From the NCBI GenBank assembly GCA_044868295.1, contig JBIOWF010000066.1, positions 1 through 29,794 of the forward strand: DNA of 29,794 bases. Direction: 5' to 3'. The position numbers were made by a program, and so were the translations under genes. Positions 6,559-14,737 of the stretch are shown in pieces (within the stretch, counting starts at the first letter, position 1; each line of letters opens with the position of its first letter). The notes beneath the pieces were generated by a model, which was not told the DNA's origin, did not search any database, and saw only the letters and a list, made by a program, of their open reading frames with translations. This DNA comes from JBIOWF01 sp044868295 (GTDB taxonomy: Bacteria > Actinomycetota > Actinomycetes > Streptosporangiales > Streptosporangiaceae).

Positions 6559-7842
6559 TCAGCGGGTGATGAGGAAGTCGGCGGGGTCCCTTGGAGGGCG
6601 GTCCGTTGGCGGGGCCGCCGGATGGCCGATGGCGACGGCGCCCATCGGGTCCCAGCCGTCGGGCAGGTCGAGCACCTTGCGCACGACGTCACGGCAGAAC
6701 ATCGTGGACGACACCCACGCCGAGCCGAGGCCTTCGACCGCGAGCTGGACCAGGAAGTTCTGCACGCCCGCACCGGCCGCGACGACGAACATCTCGCGTT
6801 CCGACGCGTTCCTGCGGTCGTCCCGGTAGGTGTGCGAACCCTCCATGACCAGGCATGGGACGGCGAGGTAGGGCGCGCGGCGCAGCACGTCTCCGCGCCT
6901 GACCCGACGGGTGATCGACTCCTCGGAGAAGCCGTCGCCGCGCAGGTCCTCGATCCAGGCGCCGCGCATCGCGTCGAGGAGTATTGTCCGGGCGGCGGGG
7001 GTTTCCAGGAGGACGAAGCGCCACGGTGTCGTGTGATGCGGAGCGGGAGCCGCGATGGCCGCCGCCACCGCTCTGCGGACGGCCGCCGGATCCACCGGTC
7101 GCTCCGTGAAGTCGCGAATCGTCCGGCGGGCGAAGACGACGTCGGCCGAGCCGTACCGGAACAGGTCCTCGTCGGCGGGCCGGATCAGGACCCGCACGCC
7201 GGGGCCGTCCTCGGCGGTGACCAGATGGTCGAGGCCGCGCACGACCGCCACGGGAACGCCGGACAATTTGCCCTTGACCAGCTCGCCCGCCGCCGCGATC
7301 TCGTCGGCCAGCGCCGTCACGGTCGCCCGCAGGTCGTTGCCGTAGGCGTCGGTCCTGCCCCGGAAGTCGTCCACGGGCAGGACCCCGGCCGAGCCGATCG
7401 CCACGTCGGTGAGGCCGTGCCTCCAGGGCCGCCCGAAGGTGTCCGAGACGATCACCCCCACGTCGACGCCCAACCGGGAGCGCACACCCGCGCGGATCTT
7501 CCGGGCTGAGGCGTCGGAGTCCTCCGGGAGCAGCAGGATCGTGCCCGGGTCGGTGTTCGACGCGTCCACCCCCGCCGCCGCCATCACGAACCCGTGCCTG
7601 GTCTGCGCGATCAACGTGTCACCGCGTCGCGCGACCACGCGCTCGGTCTCCTCGGCTATCGCGTCAGTACGGCTGTCGCCCCGCCGGATCCGGCCTTCGG
7701 CCTTGCTCACGATCTTCGAGGTGACCACGAGGATGTCGCCGTCCATCAGGTCTGGAACGGCTCGCGCCACCAGGTCGGCGATGTCGTCGCCTGGCCGGAC
7801 CTCCGGGAGGCCGTTCAGGCCGGAGATGCTGATGTCAGTCAA
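6559..7842 (-). CDS. fbiB: FbiB, coenzyme F420:L-glutamate ligase with C-terminal FMN reductase domain
   Basis: 427 aa. The N-terminal half (about 1-235) is a CofE-type gamma-glutamyl ligase that adds glutamates to F420-0 using GTP (motifs LVVTSKIVSKAEGR, SDTFGRPWRHGLTDVAIG, AVVRGLDHL). The C-terminal half (about 245-427) is a nitroreductase-fold domain (RRTIRDFTERPVDPAAV, APHHTTPWRFV, EREMFVVAAGAGVQNFL) which in mycobacterial FbiB binds FMN and reduces dehydro-F420-0. Length is close to the 448-aa mycobacterial protein. The start is TTG at 7842: upstream codons in frame give no ATG or GTG, and AAAGGGA sits 6 nt before the TTG. It is second in the fbiA-fbiB operon, 67 nt after the fbiA stop; that spacer contains a perfect 12-bp duplication. 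Confidence 0.95.
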   Translation of the reverse strand: MTDISISGLNGLPEVRPGDDIADLVARAVPDLMDGDILVVTSKIVSKAEGRIRRGDSRTDAIAEETERVVARRGDTLIAQTRHGFVMAAAGVDASNTDPGTILLLPEDSDASARKIRAGVRSRLGVDVGVIVSDTFGRPWRHGLTDVAIGSAGVLPVDDFRGRTDAYGNDLRATVTALADEIAAAGELVKGKLSGVPVAVVRGLDHLVTAEDGPGVRVLIRPADEDLFRYGSADVVFARRTIRDFTERPVDPAAVRRAVAAAIAAPAPHHTTPWRFVLLETPAARTILLDAMRGAWIEDLRGDGFSEESITRRVRRGDVLRRAPYLAVPCLVMEGSHTYRDDRRNASEREMFVVAAGAGVQNFLVQLAVEGLGSAWVSSTMFCRDVVRKVLDLPDGWDPMGAVAIGHPAAPPTDRPPRDPADFLITR

Positions 7843-7849
7843 GGTTCGT

Positions 7850-7873
7850 CCCTTTGTGAGACCCTTTGTGAGA
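7850..7873 (-). repeat. 12-bp tandem duplication that doubles the fbiB ribosome-binding site
   Basis: On the plus strand CCCTTTGTGAGA occurs twice back to back (7850-7861, 7862-7873). On the coding strand this gives TCTCACAAAGGG twice, so the AAAGGG Shine-Dalgarno before the TTG start is duplicated 12 nt upstream. Only the proximal copy is at productive distance. Confidence 0.75.
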
Positions 7874-7909
7874 CCGGGGCCTGGGCCCTTCGCGTGACCT
7901 CTCGCATGA

Positions 7910-8869
<960 letters not shown>

Positions 8870-9044
8870 GACATCAGTCTTCCACCGCGTTAGCCCTGAG
8901 TTGCGAACGGCTACCACTGAGTAAGTGCGAATCGTGATGAAGAACGTACATGAGCGGCATATGAGGTTCTTGGGTCTGCCGACACCAAAGTCGGCCATGT
9001 GCCAAACTTCCCCGGAGTGCCGCTTGGACGCCGTGGGGGTAGTT

Positions 9045-11255
9045 GTGATCAGAGTGGACATCGGCCGGTTACGGGAGCCGGCCGCGTGGATCATGCTTGC
9101 GATGGTGTCCACCGGCGTTCTCATCGGCATCGCACGTCTGCTGATCAGCGAGGCCTCCCCGATCGGGGGTTCGGGGACCTCGTTCGGCATCCGCGCGGCC
9201 AGTGGCCTGTACAGCCTCGCGTCTCCGGTTTCCACCGCACTCGCGGTCGCCGCCGTATTCCTTGTCACCAAGGTCGGCGAACCCACGCCCCGCGCCCGCC
9301 AGATCGTTCTGGGCATGGCGGGCGCCCTCGGCCTTGCCGTGCTTTTCAGTTTGATCAGCGCGCTGGGGTTGCTGTTCGGCGGCGCGTTGAGTTTCCGTGA
9401 CAGGTTCGAATATCTCCTGACCGGATTGCCCATGGTCGCTCTGACCGCCCTGGGGGCGGTGTTCACGCTGAATTCCGTCGCGGCCTGGGAGCCGCGCCGT
9501 GAGCGGGGACGTGCCGACGGGGGCTTCTTCGGCGGGTTCCAGAACGACGCCCACGCCGGTTACGGCCAGCAGTCGCCTCCGGCCAGCGGACCGGCTCCGG
9601 CCCACGTCGGTCCCGTTCAGGCGTCCGCGGCGCCCCATGCGCCCGTCATCGGCGGCCCGTACGCCCACCCGCCCGGCCTCCTGCCGCACGGTTCGCAGCC
9701 GCCGGTCGGCCAGCCCTTGCCTGCGCAACCATCGGCTTCCCAGCCGCCTGTTCTCTTGCCGCGGGCTCCACAGCCGGCCGGTTCGCAGCCGCCCGTTGTA
9801 CAGCCGTTGAATGCGCAGCCACTTGGCCCTCAAGCGTCATATCCCGAGCAGCCCTTTCGGGAGCCGTCGTACCAGGAGCCGCAGCAGGCGAACCAGTACG
9901 CGTCTCCGTATGCCGCGCAGAGCCACGGACCCGAGCCCGTGGGCGCCTCCGCTCCGTACGCCGTCCAGCAGCCTGAGGTGCCGCGTTTGCCGCAGAGCGC
10001 CGATCAGCCCTTCGTCCAGCCGATCGGGGGATACGCGGAACCCTTCGGGGGGCCGGTGTTCGACCAGCACGGTTATGCCGGTCAGCAGTTCGAGGCAGTC
10101 GGGCACGGCCACCAGCCCGACGCGGTCGGACACGGCCAACCGTCCTTCGTGGGCCAGCCCGAGAGCCCCGCGTTCGAGGGGAGTAATACCCCCGAGGAGG
10201 CTCCCGCGTTCGCCCAGCACTCATTCGCCGACCCGGCTGCGGCCCAACTCTCGTATGCGGGCCCTGCGGTCGGTGGACAGGCGTTCGCAGACCCGGCCGC
10301 GCCGCACCACGCGTTTGATCCGGCTGCGCCGCAGCACACATATGCGGAGCCTGCTGCGGCGCATGTCTCGTATGTGGAGCCTCCTGTGCCGCAGCTCTCG
10401 TATGCGGGTCCTGTGGCCGGTGGGCAGGCGTTCGTCGAGCAGGGGGTCGGTCAGCCGGCTGTCGTCCAGCACTCCTACATGGATCCGGCACTCGCGCAGG
10501 AGTCCCCGGCGCAGTTCTCGTATCCGGAGCCGTCGGCCGCTGAGGCGCCTGTCACGCAGGCCCCGTACGCGGAGCCCACTGTGGTCGGGCAGCCGTACGC
10601 CGAGCCCGCGTACGCCGAGCCCGCGTACGCCAAGCCCGGCTTCGGACACTCCCGGGCTGATCATGGTCAGTACTCTCCGGCCGAGCAGGCCCAGCCGTAC
10701 GGGCAACCGCAGGGCCAGCCGTACGGGCAACCGCAAGGCGGGTCCCCGTTCTCTGGTTACTCGGGGCCGCAGTTCACACCCCATGTGGCGGAGCAGCCGC
10801 CTTCATTCGAGGCCGGATTCGAGCCGGTCAGCGTGGTGGACGGCCAGGTCAGGGCGTTCGACGGCGTGATCGATCCGCGGGAGCAGCAGCTCGCCCAGGC
10901 CTACCAACAGGCGCAGGGCTACCAGCAGCACGCACAGCCGGTTGTGCAGGCCACCGGGCCGCTCCCCAAGATTCCGGACTACTACAGCAGCCCACTGGGC
11001 CACCCACAGGGGCCGGAGCCCACGACGTACGCCGACCAGACGCTCCGCTTCGACCCGCACCAGGGAGACCCGCACCAGGGAGATCCCTACGAGGGAGACG
11101 CGCTGAGCGGGCCGTACAGGCGCGAGGAGCCGATCAACCCGACGGCGATCTACGCCCCGGAGCGGTCGCCGGTAAAGCATGAGGAAGGTGTCGGGACAGA
11201 ACAGGTAGGACACGCGACCGACTCCACCCTTCATTGGTACGGTTCGGACCGCTGA
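9045..11255 (+). CDS. Four-TM membrane protein with long Pro/Gln/Tyr-rich repetitive tail
   Basis: About 736 aa from a GTG at 9045 with GGGGGT 5 nt upstream. GTG 9054, ATG 8961 and GTG 8925 are alternatives in the same frame, so the start is uncertain. Residues about 13-150 hold four hydrophobic segments (around 13-35, 57-79, 87-112 and 122-148). From about residue 155 to the end the chain is low-complexity and rich in Pro, Gln, Ala, Tyr and Gly, with imperfect repeats: QLSYAGP...GGQAF twice, many YAEP/FADP units, GQPYGQPQ and DPHQGDP. The end, STLHWYGSDR, is more ordered in character. The tail is probably cytoplasmic or extracellular disordered sequence; topology is not certain. The gene diverges from fbiA and is followed by whiB. 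I do not recognise a function. Confidence 0.7.
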   Translation: MIRVDIGRLREPAAWIMLAMVSTGVLIGIARLLISEASPIGGSGTSFGIRAASGLYSLASPVSTALAVAAVFLVTKVGEPTPRARQIVLGMAGALGLAVLFSLISALGLLFGGALSFRDRFEYLLTGLPMVALTALGAVFTLNSVAAWEPRRERGRADGGFFGGFQNDAHAGYGQQSPPASGPAPAHVGPVQASAAPHAPVIGGPYAHPPGLLPHGSQPPVGQPLPAQPSASQPPVLLPRAPQPAGSQPPVVQPLNAQPLGPQASYPEQPFREPSYQEPQQANQYASPYAAQSHGPEPVGASAPYAVQQPEVPRLPQSADQPFVQPIGGYAEPFGGPVFDQHGYAGQQFEAVGHGHQPDAVGHGQPSFVGQPESPAFEGSNTPEEAPAFAQHSFADPAAAQLSYAGPAVGGQAFADPAAPHHAFDPAAPQHTYAEPAAAHVSYVEPPVPQLSYAGPVAGGQAFVEQGVGQPAVVQHSYMDPALAQESPAQFSYPEPSAAEAPVTQAPYAEPTVVGQPYAEPAYAEPAYAKPGFGHSRADHGQYSPAEQAQPYGQPQGQPYGQPQGGSPFSGYSGPQFTPHVAEQPPSFEAGFEPVSVVDGQVRAFDGVIDPREQQLAQAYQQAQGYQQHAQPVVQATGPLPKIPDYYSSPLGHPQGPEPTTYADQTLRFDPHQGDPHQGDPYEGDALSGPYRREEPINPTAIYAPERSPVKHEEGVGTEQVGHATDSTLHWYGSDR

Positions 11256-11344
11256 CAGGGCTGAACATCTGAGTCGCATACCGGGGCAAGCTTGCGCTTT
11301 CTCCGGGTATCGGCATGCCGCTTGACGCCACGCGCAGCACACGC

Positions 11345-11356
11345 GTGTAATTACAC
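11345..11356. promoter_or_regulatory. Palindromic candidate operator upstream of whiB
   Basis: GTGTAATTACAC is a perfect 12-bp palindrome about 90 nt before the whiB ATG and just upstream of a plausible promoter (11362-11391). It is AT-rich for this genome and stands out. It could bind a dimeric developmental regulator of whiB; which one is unknown. Confidence 0.45.
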
Positions 11357-11361
11357 AGGTG

Positions 11362-11391
11362 TTGTTACGCCTTCCGAAGGGTGGGTATGAG
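11362..11391 (+). promoter_or_regulatory. Candidate promoter of whiB
   Basis: TTGTTA (11362-11367) and TATGAG (11386-11391) are separated by 18 nt and lie 55 nt before the whiB start. It is a housekeeping-like match, inferred by eye. Confidence 0.35.
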
Positions 11392-11446
11392 GAAGGCGTC
11401 CATGGGGGGCTCCATTGTGGGCGGGCGAGCGACAGGGAGGTGTGCA

Positions 11447-11704
11447 ATGACCGAACCGGTCATGGCACAGGCGCTCGACGGTGAAGATCTTGGGTGGCAA
11501 GAGCGCGCGCTGTGCGCTCAGACCGACCCGGAGGCGTTCTTTCCAGAAAAGGGCGGCTCCACCAGAGAGGCCAAGAAGGTGTGCCGTTCGTGCGAGGTGC
11601 GAGCGGAGTGCCTGGAATATGCGCTCGAGCACGATGAGCGGTTCGGTATCTGGGGTGGACTGTCCGAGAGGGAACGGCGCAGGATCAAGCGTCAGGCGGT
11701 GTGA
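11447..11704 (+). CDS. whiB: WhiB-family Fe-S regulator (WhiB / WhiB2 / WhmD type)
   Basis: 85 aa, beginning at ATG 11447 with an excellent GGGAGGT 5 nt upstream. WhiB proteins carry a 4Fe-4S cluster, bind the principal sigma factor and control sporulation septation and cell division genes. The four ligands are C23, C46, C49 and C55 (C-x22-C-x2-C-x5-C). They are followed by the GIWGG turn (67-71) and a basic C-terminus (ERERRRIKRQ). The sequence from LGWQERALCAQTDP through GGLSERERRR is nearly the same as I recall for Streptomyces WhiB, so orthology is well supported. The gene sits between the fbiA-linked membrane protein and the GT2 gene, as in other actinobacteria, and is followed by a perfect 10-bp hairpin. 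Confidence 0.95.
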   Translation: MTEPVMAQALDGEDLGWQERALCAQTDPEAFFPEKGGSTREAKKVCRSCEVRAECLEYALEHDERFGIWGGLSERERRRIKRQAV

Positions 11705-11750
11705 AATAGCGGGGTCACGCGGGCGCGCGTGGCCTGCCGCTAACGGTTTG

Positions 11751-11774
11751 GGCTCTCCCGTGATCGGGAGAGCC
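11751..11774 (+). terminator. Hairpin terminator after whiB
   Basis: GGCTCTCCCG (11751-11760) pairs perfectly with CGGGAGAGCC (11765-11774) around a TGAT loop, 47 nt after the whiB stop. There is no U-tract, as is common in actinobacteria. Confidence 0.6.
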
Positions 11775-11814
11775 GGGGTTGCCGTATGGTTGTCGCGCGC
11801 AAGCCGGCTTTTCC

Positions 11815-11882
11815 GCAGTCTCATGCCGACTTCTGAGATTGCTGCGTTTTCAGCAGTCTCACGCCGAGCTCCGAGACGGCTG
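11815..11882 (+). promoter_or_regulatory. Leader with 30-nt imperfect direct repeat and hairpin before the GT2 gene
   Basis: Units 11815-11844 and 11853-11882 both begin GCAGTCTCA and share CGCCGA or GCCGA, CGAGA or TGAGA, and a GCTG end. At RNA level 11835-11844 can pair with 11851-11860 as a 10-bp stem (one G-U) around CGTTTT. It lies 24 nt before the GTG of the glycosyltransferase and may be a 5' leader control element or a pair of binding sites. This is inference from position. Confidence 0.35.
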
Positions 11883-11905
11883 AACAACCCCAAGGACTCA
11901 TCCAC

Positions 11906-14737
11906 GTGCACTCGGTCACCGCGATCGTCGTCGCTCACGACGGTGCCCGCTGGCTGAAGGAGACGCTCGACGCGGTGCTCCGCCAGACGCGGCGGCTCGA
12001 CCGCGTCGTCGGCGTCGACAACGGCAGCCGGGACGGCAGCGGGCGGCTCCTGACGGAGGCCTTCGGCCAGAACAACGTGCTGAGCCTGCCCCGGTCCACC
12101 GGCTTCGGCGAAGCCGTCCACGAAGTCATGGGCCGCCTCCCGCACGCGCCCGGTTGTGAGTGGATCTGGCTGCTCCACGACGACTGCACGCCGGACGCCG
12201 GCGCGTTGCAGGCGTTGTTGGAAGCCGCCGACGAGGATCCGAAGGCCGCGATCCTCGGCCCCAAGCTGCGTGACTGGCTCGACCGGCGGATCCTCCGGGA
12301 GGCCGGAGTCACCGTCGGCAGGTCCGGGCGGCGTGACACCGGGCTCGAACCGCGCGAGTACGACCAGGGCCAGCACGACGGCGTCCACAACGTCCTGTAT
12401 GTCTCCACGGCCGGCATGCTCATCCGCCGCGACGTGTGGGAGGAACTGTCGGGCCTCGACCCGAAACTCCCGCTCTTCCGCGATGACCTCGACCTGTGCT
12501 GGAGAGCCCGCGCGGCCGGGCACCGCGTCCTCAACGTGACCGCCGCCGTCGCCTGGCACGCCGAGGCGGCGGCCCGCCGCCGCAGGCGCATGACCGCGAG
12601 CGACGACCACCCCCGGCGGCTCGACCGGCGCAACGCCCTGTTCGTCATCATGGCGAACCTCCCGTTCGGGGCGCTGGTACGGTCCCTGATTCGCAACGTC
12701 TTCGGCTCGCTCGCCAGGACGTTCCTGTTCCTGCTGGCCAAGCAGCCGGCCAACGCGCTGGACGAGATCAGCGCGCTCGGCTCGGTGCTGAGGCATCCGG
12801 GCCGTCTCCGGAAGGCGAGAAAGGCGCGCAAGCAGGGCCGCAAACAGGGCTACCCGGCGGTCAAGCGCATGTTCACCCCGCCGGGAGTGACCTTCAGACG
12901 GCTGGCCGACATGGTCCAGGGCCACGTGGCGGGCGCGGGTCCGATGGATTCGGCCGGTCGGCACCACGCCGCGGCCAACGAGCCCGCGCAGGAGGACGGG
13001 GAAGAGCTGCTCACCGACTCCGGTGTGTTCCAGCGGATCTTCACCAGCCCGGGAGTGCTTCTCTGTCTCGCGCTCACCGCGATCACACTCGTGGCCGAGC
13101 GGTCGCTGCTCGTCGGCGGGTTGCTGGGCGGCGGCGCTCTCGTGCCGGTCTCCGGCAGCGCCACCGACCTGTGGCGGCTCTACGTCGAGAGCCATCACTC
13201 GGCCGGTCTCGGCTCGGACACGTGGGCCCCGCCGTACGTCGCGGTGCTGGCGGCGCTGTCCACGCTGTTCCTGGGGAAGACCTGGCTGGCCGTCTCCGTG
13301 CTGCTGCTCGGCTGCGTGCCGCTCGCCGGGTTCTCCGCCTACGCGGCGACCAAGAAGATGGTCGCCTACACGCCGGCACGGGTCTGGCTGGCGGCCACCT
13401 ACGCGCTGCTGCCGGTGGCGACCGGCGTGGTCGCGAGTGGCCGCCTGGGGACGGCGGTGGCCTTCGTGCTCCTCCCGGTCTACGCGGCGCTCGCGACCCG
13501 GGTCGTGTCGGGGTCACGCCGCGCGGCCTGGGGGTTCGGCCTCCTGCTGGCCGTCGGCACGGCGTTCGCCCCCTTGGTCTACGTGCTCGTCGCGGTTCTC
13601 GGCGGGCTCGCCGCCGTCTCCTTCGGAGGTGTACGGCGCGGCGTCGGGCTGTCCCTCGCGATCGGCCTCGGCACCCCGATCCTGCTGCTGCTCCCATGGG
13701 TCGTCGAGATCGTGCGGGAACCGGGCCGCATCCTGCTCGACTCCGGCCTGACGGGTCCCGCGCTCGTCGACCCGAGGCTGGGCGCCGACTCCCTGCTCAT
13801 GCTCAACCCGGGCGGCCCCGGCACGCCGCCGATCTGGGCCACCGCCGGGCTCGTCGCGGTCGCGCTCGGGGCGCTGCTGCTGCGCCGCCACCAGATGATC
13901 GTGGCGACCGGCTGGGGCATCACGCTGTTCGGCGTGCTCGTCGCCATCGTGGTGAGCCGGTTGACCGTGGACGGTGTCCCGGCCTGGCCCGCGGTGCCGC
14001 TGGCGTTCGCCGCGACCGGCCTGCTCGTCGCCTCCGCGCTCACCGCTCACCGGATCACCGAGTTCCGCGCCGCGGGCTGGTTTCGCCGCACCGGGGCGCT
14101 GTTGATCGTCGTCGTCGCCTTCGCGACCCCGCTGGCCTCGGCCGGCCTGTGGATCCACACGGGCGCGGGCGGTCCTCTGCAGCGCGGCGTCCGCGATCCG
14201 CTGCCCCCGATCGCGGCGGCCAATTCCGCCAACGGGGAGGGCACGCTGCTGCTGCGCCCCGAAGGCGGCCGGCTCTCCTACACCCTGCTCCGAGGTCGCA
14301 CGCCGTTGATCGGCGAGTCCGATCTCAAGGCTCCGGACGATGTGAGCCGACGGTTCGGGATCGCCGTCGCCGGGCTGGCCTCCGGCCGGGGCGGTAAGGA
14401 CGCCGGGACGCTGGCGTCCAGCGGCGTGCAGTTCGTCGCCGTGCCGGGCCCCGTCGATGTGAAGCTGCAACGGGCGCTGGATTCGGAGCCGGCACTCGTC
14501 CGGGTGAGCCTGTCGAAGACCGCCGGGCTGTGGCGGATGGCGGAGCCCGCCGCCCCGCCCCGGCAACCGCAGGGCGACGGCGTCCTGCACAGGGGCTGGC
14601 TGTGGACGCAGGCCGTGCTGGTCGCCCTCGTGCTGATCCTGGCCTCCCCCGGGGCCCGTACGGCGGACGCCGCCGGGGAGTCCTCCGACGTCCCGGCCGA
14701 GGCGGCGCCCTCCCGGGGAGAGCGGGTGCCGGCGTGA
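11906..14737 (+). CDS. GT2-family glycosyltransferase with large polytopic membrane C-terminus
   Basis: 943 aa with GTG start at 11906, AAGGA 9 nt upstream. Residues 1-230 are a GT-A/GT2 domain: nucleotide-binding start SVTAIVVAHDG (3-13), VGVDNGSRDGS (36-46), the metal-binding acidic motif HDDCTPD (91-97), an acceptor loop VSTAGMLIRRD (166-176) and the catalytic-base-type RDDLDLCWR (192-200). A basic linker follows, then from about residue 375 to 760 many hydrophobic helices, a soluble extracytoplasmic domain (about 770-890) and a last TM near 905-923. It probably adds a sugar to a lipid-linked or cell-wall glycan at the membrane; donor and acceptor are unknown. It overlaps the DUF5719 gene by 4 nt (GTGA), and manB and a phosphosugar isomerase lie nearby, which suggests cell-surface polysaccharide work. 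Confidence 0.88.
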   Translation: MHSVTAIVVAHDGARWLKETLDAVLRQTRRLDRVVGVDNGSRDGSGRLLTEAFGQNNVLSLPRSTGFGEAVHEVMGRLPHAPGCEWIWLLHDDCTPDAGALQALLEAADEDPKAAILGPKLRDWLDRRILREAGVTVGRSGRRDTGLEPREYDQGQHDGVHNVLYVSTAGMLIRRDVWEELSGLDPKLPLFRDDLDLCWRARAAGHRVLNVTAAVAWHAEAAARRRRRMTASDDHPRRLDRRNALFVIMANLPFGALVRSLIRNVFGSLARTFLFLLAKQPANALDEISALGSVLRHPGRLRKARKARKQGRKQGYPAVKRMFTPPGVTFRRLADMVQGHVAGAGPMDSAGRHHAAANEPAQEDGEELLTDSGVFQRIFTSPGVLLCLALTAITLVAERSLLVGGLLGGGALVPVSGSATDLWRLYVESHHSAGLGSDTWAPPYVAVLAALSTLFLGKTWLAVSVLLLGCVPLAGFSAYAATKKMVAYTPARVWLAATYALLPVATGVVASGRLGTAVAFVLLPVYAALATRVVSGSRRAAWGFGLLLAVGTAFAPLVYVLVAVLGGLAAVSFGGVRRGVGLSLAIGLGTPILLLLPWVVEIVREPGRILLDSGLTGPALVDPRLGADSLLMLNPGGPGTPPIWATAGLVAVALGALLLRRHQMIVATGWGITLFGVLVAIVVSRLTVDGVPAWPAVPLAFAATGLLVASALTAHRITEFRAAGWFRRTGALLIVVVAFATPLASAGLWIHTGAGGPLQRGVRDPLPPIAAANSANGEGTLLLRPEGGRLSYTLLRGRTPLIGESDLKAPDDVSRRFGIAVAGLASGRGGKDAGTLASSGVQFVAVPGPVDVKLQRALDSEPALVRVSLSKTAGLWRMAEPAAPPRQPQGDGVLHRGWLWTQAVLVALVLILASPGARTADAAGESSDVPAEAAPSRGERVPA

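Noticed and set aside
6324..6569. Possible small gene in the fbiC-fbiB gap
   Set aside because: No ribosome-binding site, covers the tandem repeat and runs into fbiB antisense; composition is not protein-like.
9396..9420. GGTTCGAAT T-loop-like sequence suggesting a tRNA
   Set aside because: It lies inside the coding sequence of the four-TM protein; no acceptor stem, D-arm or anticodon arm can be built around it.
8870..9466. N-terminal extension of fbiA by 199 codons
   Set aside because: The frame is open but the extension has no family resemblance and overlaps the divergent membrane gene antisense; the CofD fold starts at the ATG at 8869, which has its own ribosome-binding site.
11351..13198. 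Long open frame antisense to whiB and the GT2 gene
   Set aside because: Open only because of high GC at third positions; no family resemblance, and the opposite strand encodes clear WhiB and GT2 proteins.
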